DNA from: Clostridium sp. CAG:245
GTDB taxonomy: Bacteria; Bacillota; Clostridia; TANB77; CAG-508
Length of the DNA: 9,760 nucleotides
Assembly (NCBI GenBank): GCA_000435175.1
Contig: FR880061.1
Location: 45,378 to 55,137 of the forward strand
Reading direction: 5' to 3'
Position numbers and translations under genes: made by a program. Numbering within the stretch: the first letter of the stretch is position 1; each line of letters begins with the position of its first letter. The notes below the pieces were generated by a model. The model made no database searches. It saw only the letters and a program-made list of their open reading frames with translations, and had not been told where the DNA came from. Positions 5,252 through 9,760 of the stretch are shown in pieces.

Positions 5252-5377
5252 TGATTGGAAAAGAATTAAATTTTTGCAAGGAAAATGAATTTCAAAGGCA
5301 AGGGCGCATACTTTTTGTATGTAACCGCATTTGAAATGATATTTGACGTAGCAAAAATTGTAATTATTTTTCAATCA
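5252..5377. repeat. 126-bp imperfect palindrome between addA and rqcP
   Basis: The two halves are extended inverted copies. Paired blocks from outside in are TGATTG with CAATCA, AATTTTTGC (5269-5277) with GCAAAAATT (5351-5359), ATTTCAAA (5289-5296) with TTTGAAAT (5330-5337), and GCATAC (5306-5311) with GTATGT (5317-5322) around a TTTTT tip. The right arm overlaps the last four codons and the stop of addA. It could be a small miniature transposable element, a REP-like unit, or an RNA hairpin acting as a transcript boundary or RNase III site. Confidence 0.75.
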
Positions 5378-8300
5378 CTATCGATTCATTCAAATACAAA
5401 CTATATATCCACATCCTATCCACTTTTCTATTTAATGCTTTTTCTAGTGCATCTTTATATAAATATAATTGTTCTTTGTATTTTTCTACTAACTCGTTTT
5501 CTTTTCCCGCTTCTACATAGTCTGTTTTGTAATCGACTAGTACTAGCTTTCCGTTTTTATCTATATAATATAAATCTATAATTCCCTGCACTAAAATGTT
5601 TTCATCATTTTCCTTGCTTATATCATACATTCTGCTTGCTTTTACATTTATATAAAATGCTTTTTCTTTATGGATTTCTTTTGCATTTTTCAATTCTTGC
5701 CATAAATCGGATTTCGTGTATCCTTGTAGCTTGCCTATATTGATACTCTCCGCTTCTGCCTTGCTTATTATTTCTCTTCGTTTTAATTCATCTATTAGTT
5801 CTTGAATTTTTTCTGCTGTATATTCTTCTTTTTCATTCATTTTCTGAACACATAAATGCATTAAAGTTCCTTTTTGTGCATTGCTAATCTTTGCGTTTTC
5901 ATTATTATTTACAAATTTAGGTTTTTGTGTTATAGCTTTTGCCTCTTTTGTTTCTTCTACTGCAAATTTCACATTTTTAGTCTGTTCTTCTACCTGTTCT
6001 GCATTTACCATTTCTTTTATTTTTGTTACAGACGTCTTGGTTGGAACTCCTTCTATTTCTTCATGTGGATATTTCCAATTTAAATACTCTAATATTTTTT
6101 GCTTTTCTTCTTTATCAGACTTCTTAGCATTTTCTATTATTTTTTGATAAATGTCTTCTTCTATTTGCTCTTCTTTTTTCAAATTTTCTAATAGTTCTTT
6201 TTTATTATGCACATTTACTCTGAATATTTTTTCTGTTTTTGCAACTCCTTCTTTTTCATATATTAGCTCTAACCAATCCAAATATGTTTTGTATTTTTGC
6301 AATAAATATGCATTAATTTTACTATCGTCTGATGGATACACCTCTAAAGCCTTTTGCTTTTCAGTTATCTTCCTGTTTGCATCTTTTTGCCTTCCAACTA
6401 TTATCAATTTTTCTTTCGGTCTTGTTAATGCAACATACAAAACTCTCATCTCTTCAGACACGGCTTCTCTTTTTGCTTTTATTGCTAGTGCCTTTTTAGC
6501 TAGAGTCTTAAATTCAATATGTCTTTCCGAATCGATATATTGTGGTCCGAGTCCTAAATCTTGATCCAGTAATATTTTTTCGTTTAAATCTTGCATATTA
6601 AATTGCTTTCCAACTCCTGCTAATATTACAACTGGAAACTCTAGTCCTTTACTCTTATGAATACTCATAATCCTTACTACGTCTTCGTTTTCGCCTATTA
6701 TTTTTGCAGAAGTTAAGTCTTCACTATTAAATTTTATCTTATCTATAAAATTAATAAAGTTGAATAGTCCTTTAAAACTTGCAGATTCATACTGTTTTGC
6801 TCTTTCAAATAGCATCTTCAAATTTGACACTCTCAAATTTCCATTTGGCATTAGGCTCACATAATTCATGTAACCAGTCTTTGTATATATGTTCCAAATC
6901 CATTCATCCAGAGCCATATATTGTTCATCATTTCTAAGCTCTTCTAATAATTGCAAGAACTTTCTAACCTTTGGAGTATCAGTTTTGATAAGAGCTTCAT
7001 AGAAATTTGAATTTCTATCATTTAATCTAATTTCAATAAGCTCATTGTCCGTAAAATTGCCTATTGGCGAACGCATTACAGTAACTAGTGGAATGTCTTG
7101 CATTGGGTTGTTTATTATTCTTAGCAATGACATAATGGTTTCTATTTCGATTGACTGCAAATATTCTCCAGAGCAATCACTGTATACAGGAATTCCTAGC
7201 ATAGAAATTTCTTTTTCATAAACATTCGCAATTCCAGTTATGCTTCTTAATAAGATTGCAATGTCCTTATATCTAATGTTTCTTTTTCCTTCTTTTTTGT
7301 CTATAACTTGATACTTGCTATCGATTAATTCTTTAATTTTCTTTGCTACAAATCTTGCCTCTAATACAACATCTTCTACTCTTTCTTGTTCTGCATCATC
7401 GCTATCTTCCTCTGATGGTATGTATACCGATTGTTCTGAATTCTCATCTTTCCAGATATCATTATCTTCATCACTCGTATCTATAATCTCGATATCAGTC
7501 GTGTAATCCTGCTCTGGAATTTCCAAATAAGATGCTCCTAAATTCAAATACTCATTCGTATTATAATCTATGTCTCCGAGCTCTTTGCTCATAATATCTT
7601 CAAACACCATGTTTGTAATGTTTAGTACATTTTCTCTACTTCTAAAGTTTTTGAATAGCTGAATTTTTCTATCTTCGCCCGCTTCTGGTTCTAACTTATA
7701 TTTATTATATTTTTCTATAAATAATTGAGGTCTTGCCTGTCTAAACTTGTAAATACTCTGCTTAACATCTCCAACCATAAAAACATTGTTTCCTTTTGAT
7801 ACACTCGTTAGGATATACTCTTGTACCAAGTTGCTATCTTGATATTCGTCTATTGCAATTTCTTCAAATTTTTCCTCATACTTTTTTGCAACTTCTGTTT
7901 TTACAACATTTCCAGCTTCGTCTTTTTTTACTAGAATTTTTAAAGCTAAGTGTTCCATATCATTGAAGTCCATTATGTTTTTCTCTCTTTTTTTCTGATA
8001 GAACTTCTCAGAAAACTCCAATATTATGTTTTTAAGTTTATTCAGAATATTGTACATAAAGTTTATGTCTGCAATCGCTTCATCTGACGTGCAATTTAAC
8101 AATTCTTTAACTTTCTTAAATTCTTCTTTAACACTATCTCTTATATTTTTTGCTTCATCTTTTAGGTCATTAGTAACTTTTTTATCAGTTGGCCAATTAT
8201 TTCTTTTATCTTTTAGTGCTACAATTGCTTTAACACACTTATCCCAATCATTTAGGTTATCCTTTAAAAAGTAGTAATCCACAAGATCTATATTTATCGT

Positions 8301-9047
8301 ATTTATAAATTTTTCAAGTTCTGGAAAACGTGTCATTTTGTTTCTAATACTTTCTAGCTTTAAAATTCCATTTTCCAATATATCACTTACATTTTTAATT
8401 ATAATCTTTCCCCATGGGGTATCAGAGAAGTTTGTATATTTTCCTTCAATATCAAACATTTCCACTTTTTCATTTAACCATTCTTCTGGAAAAGGTGATG
8501 CTTGAATATATGTATAAATTTTCAAAATTAGTTCTTTTAAATCTTCATCTTTGTTATACTTCGTGTATGTGTCAATTAAATCTAGAAAATCTTTATCACC
8601 TGAAATATATTTATCTTCAAACATATCATCTAATACTTCTTGCTTTAATAGCAACATTTCAGTGCTATCTGCAACTCTCGCATTCGCAGATATATCAATC
8701 TCATAAAAATTATTTCTAATAACGTCAAGACAAAACGAGTCTATTGTACATATACTCGATTTATTAAGAAGAATAATCTGTTTTTGAAGATTTGCATCTT
8801 CCGGATTTTCTTCAATTTTCTTATAAATAGCTTCTAGAATTCTCTCTCTCATCTCAGATGCTGCAGCATTAGTGAAAGTAACCACCAAAATTTTATCTAT
8901 ATCAACACGGTCAACAATAATTTTCTTAATAATACGCTCAACCAAAACCGCAGTCTTACCACTACCGGCAGCAGCAGCGACTAAAATATTTGAACCTTTC
9001 TTATCAATCGCAGCTTGTTGCTCATCAGTCCATTTAACACTTGCCAT
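5364..9047 (-). CDS. addA: ATP-dependent helicase/nuclease subunit A (AddA)
   Basis: AddA is the UvrD-like helicase and nuclease subunit of AddAB, which processes double-strand breaks for RecA-mediated recombination. The 1227 residues are the usual length. Helicase motifs in order: Walker A AAAAGSGKT (24-32), TFTNAAASEMRERI (57-70), DEYQDSN (400-406), GDVKQSIYKFR (426-436), NFRS (467-470), MSIHKSKGLEFP (794-805) and VLYVALTRPKEKL (869-881). An acidic stretch lies at 515-560. After a Lys/Glu-rich linker, the C-terminal PD-(D/E)XK domain is intact: GTLMH with His1064, GIIDLYY with Asp1158, VDYKTD with Asp1172 and Lys1174, and EQLYLY around Gln1193. The start MASVKWTDEQQAAI is standard; the ribosome binding site (AAGGGA, about 12 bases away) is loose. 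Its usual upstream partner addB is absent; a divergent gene lies there. Its last codons sit in the palindrome at 5252-5377. Confidence 0.96.
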   Translation of the reverse strand: MASVKWTDEQQAAIDKKGSNILVAAAAGSGKTAVLVERIIKKIIVDRVDIDKILVVTFTNAAASEMRERILEAIYKKIEENPEDANLQKQIILLNKSSICTIDSFCLDVIRNNFYEIDISANARVADSTEMLLLKQEVLDDMFEDKYISGDKDFLDLIDTYTKYNKDEDLKELILKIYTYIQASPFPEEWLNEKVEMFDIEGKYTNFSDTPWGKIIIKNVSDILENGILKLESIRNKMTRFPELEKFINTINIDLVDYYFLKDNLNDWDKCVKAIVALKDKRNNWPTDKKVTNDLKDEAKNIRDSVKEEFKKVKELLNCTSDEAIADINFMYNILNKLKNIILEFSEKFYQKKREKNIMDFNDMEHLALKILVKKDEAGNVVKTEVAKKYEEKFEEIAIDEYQDSNLVQEYILTSVSKGNNVFMVGDVKQSIYKFRQARPQLFIEKYNKYKLEPEAGEDRKIQLFKNFRSRENVLNITNMVFEDIMSKELGDIDYNTNEYLNLGASYLEIPEQDYTTDIEIIDTSDEDNDIWKDENSEQSVYIPSEEDSDDAEQERVEDVVLEARFVAKKIKELIDSKYQVIDKKEGKRNIRYKDIAILLRSITGIANVYEKEISMLGIPVYSDCSGEYLQSIEIETIMSLLRIINNPMQDIPLVTVMRSPIGNFTDNELIEIRLNDRNSNFYEALIKTDTPKVRKFLQLLEELRNDEQYMALDEWIWNIYTKTGYMNYVSLMPNGNLRVSNLKMLFERAKQYESASFKGLFNFINFIDKIKFNSEDLTSAKIIGENEDVVRIMSIHKSKGLEFPVVILAGVGKQFNMQDLNEKILLDQDLGLGPQYIDSERHIEFKTLAKKALAIKAKREAVSEEMRVLYVALTRPKEKLIIVGRQKDANRKITEKQKALEVYPSDDSKINAYLLQKYKTYLDWLELIYEKEGVAKTEKIFRVNVHNKKELLENLKKEEQIEEDIYQKIIENAKKSDKEEKQKILEYLNWKYPHEEIEGVPTKTSVTKIKEMVNAEQVEEQTKNVKFAVEETKEAKAITQKPKFVNNNENAKISNAQKGTLMHLCVQKMNEKEEYTAEKIQELIDELKRREIISKAEAESINIGKLQGYTKSDLWQELKNAKEIHKEKAFYINVKASRMYDISKENDENILVQGIIDLYYIDKNGKLVLVDYKTDYVEAGKENELVEKYKEQLYLYKDALEKALNRKVDRMWIYSLYLNESIVIEK

Positions 9048-9111
9048 AATTTTTTCATTTCCCTTCTATTGCAATAATTTGAAAACTTCTAAATTTTTCA
9101 AACTTTTGTAA

Positions 9112-9140
9112 TTGAATTTTATTTCTTGTACCAGTATATA
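9112..9140 (+). promoter_or_regulatory. Candidate promoter of the 9272-9730 gene
   Basis: TTGAAT (9112-9117) and TATATA (9135-9140) are 17 bases apart. Transcription would start near 9147, giving a leader of about 125 bases that includes the direct repeat at 9160-9198. Its -10 overlaps the -10 of the minus-strand promoter described next. Confidence 0.4.
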
Positions 9141-9161
9141 TTAAAAACAGCAAAATTTCAA
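9133..9161 (-). promoter_or_regulatory. Candidate promoter of addA
   Basis: On the minus strand, TTGAAA (9161-9156) and TATACT (9138-9133) are 17 bases apart, close to consensus. Transcription would begin near 9126, about 79 bases before the addA ATG. The -10 occupies almost the same bases as the plus-strand -10, so the two promoters face opposite ways from one site. Confidence 0.45.
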
Positions 9162-9198
9162 TGTGCAATTCGGGGACGGAGAAAAAAATGTACAATCG
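9160..9198. repeat. Direct repeat flanking a GC-rich core, possibly REP-like
   Basis: AATGTGCAATTCG (9160-9172) and AATGTACAATCG (9187-9198) flank GGGACGGAGAAAAA. The GGGGACGG core stands out in this AT-rich DNA. From memory, GGGGACGG blocks next to TGTGCA or TGTACA sequences recur in Clostridia near REP-associated tyrosine transposases. That link has not been checked here, and no transposase is present. Confidence 0.35.
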
Positions 9199-9271
9199 TA
9201 ACCTTTTTCAAAAAATACATATTTTTTCATTTTCTGCAAATAATATTATAAAATTTGAAAGGACTGATTTT

Positions 9272-9730
9272 ATGAGAGAAAATTTTAATAGTGGAAAAGA
9301 TGAAAATATTAATTTGACTATTTTAAATGAGATTAATAAGGCTGCAAAGATGGGAATGGATTCTATCTCGTATGTTTTGAAAAAAGTTGGTGACGAGAAT
9401 ATGAAAGAAAATTTAACTTCTCAATACACAGAATATGGCAAGATTGTTGATAGGGTAAACAACCAATTTGATAAATATGGAGAAATTCCAGATGAAGCAC
9501 CTGTTACAGACAAAATGATGGCTTGGATGGGGACTCAAATGAACACTATGACTGATAAGAGTAACTCGAAAATTGCGGAACTTATGATTCAAGGAGGAGA
9601 CATGGGAATTATAAAATGTCAAAAGCTTTTGAACCATAATCCTAGAGCTGATGAACCTGTAAAAAATATTTTAAATGACTTTGTCACATTACAAAAAAAT
9701 GATATAGAACAAATGAAAAAATTTTTATAG
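9272..9730 (+). CDS. Uncharacterised small helical protein
   Basis: I do not recognise this 152-residue family with certainty. It has no signal peptide and no membrane segment. The pattern suggests a bundle of four or five amphipathic helices, at about 13-39, 43-69, 77-121 and 127-151, recalling ferritin-like or DUF2383-type bundles. However, no Glu/His metal-binding pattern can be picked out. It is rich in methionine (for example DKMMAWMGTQMNTM at 80-93) and has one cysteine, Cys116, in the segment IQGGDMGIIKCQKLLNHNPR (106-125), the part that looks most constrained. The frame is open from 9161, but AAAGGA 8 bases before the ATG at 9272 and the low-complexity look of the upstream codons support the shorter form. 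It is divergent from addA with a shared promoter region. No function is claimed. Confidence 0.8.
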   Translation: MRENFNSGKDENINLTILNEINKAAKMGMDSISYVLKKVGDENMKENLTSQYTEYGKIVDRVNNQFDKYGEIPDEAPVTDKMMAWMGTQMNTMTDKSNSKIAELMIQGGDMGIIKCQKLLNHNPRADEPVKNILNDFVTLQKNDIEQMKKFL

Positions 9731-9740
9731 AGTATATCGG

Positions 9741-9758
9741 AAAGTTTGTGTAAACTTT
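9741..9758. other. Short inverted repeat at the window end
   Basis: AAAGTTT and AAACTTT pair over seven bases around GTGT, 10 bp after the stop of the 9272-9730 gene. The window ends two bases later, so a T tract cannot be seen. It may be the terminator of that gene. TTTGTGTAAA is also reminiscent of IS256-family element ends, but no transposase is visible to support that. Confidence 0.3.
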
Positions 9759-9760
9759 AG

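Noticed and set aside
5285..5581. Plus-strand open frame over the palindrome and the addA 3' end
   Set aside because: It is antisense to addA and the palindrome, with a low-complexity hydrophobic translation typical of antisense to AT-rich genes.
9161..9271. Upstream extension of the 9272-9730 gene by 37 residues
   Set aside because: There is no ribosome binding site before 9161, the stretch overlaps the repeat at 9160-9198 and the predicted addA promoter, and AAAGGA sits correctly before the ATG at 9272.

Overview
The window is strongly AT-rich and carries Gram-positive style genes with clear GGAGG-type ribosome binding sites. AddA, an RqcP/YabO-type S4 protein and an Rpn-family PD-(D/E)XK nuclease all point to a low-GC Bacillota, most likely a member of Clostridia. 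The species cannot be named from the sequence.

Layout. Positions 1-2272 (minus strand) hold an ABC importer of the NitT/TauT/NMT1 type, in the order ATPase, permease, substrate-binding protein; the last is cut by the window edge. A small XRE-type regulator follows divergently at 2525-2791 (plus). Positions 2822-3437 have no convincing gene but contain several inverted repeats, a possible extended -10 promoter, a strong plus-strand terminator and an orphan ribosome binding site. An Rpn-family nuclease (minus, 3464-4600) comes next. It contains a 63-residue in-frame tandem duplication just after its catalytic motif, and an internal start codon with a very strong Shine-Dalgarno that could produce a separate C-terminal protein. 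After a palindrome-rich spacer come rqcP (minus, 4957-5199) and addA (minus, 5364-9047), separated by a 126-bp imperfect palindrome that overlaps the addA stop codon. An uncharacterised, probably helical protein (plus, 9272-9730) is divergent from addA. Their predicted promoters share one -10 region.

How the genes work together. The three ABC genes form one importer of unknown substrate. AddA is the helicase-nuclease subunit of the AddAB double-strand-break repair enzyme, but addB is not beside it. RqcP acts in rescue of stalled large ribosomal subunits. The Rpn protein is the most interesting item: in E. coli, Rpn nucleases are antiphage toxins restrained by a C-terminal antitoxin made from an internal start in the same gene. 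This gene has the sequence features expected of that arrangement, plus an unusual internal duplication. A second unusual feature is a 7-bp hairpin between the Shine-Dalgarno and the start codon of rqcP.
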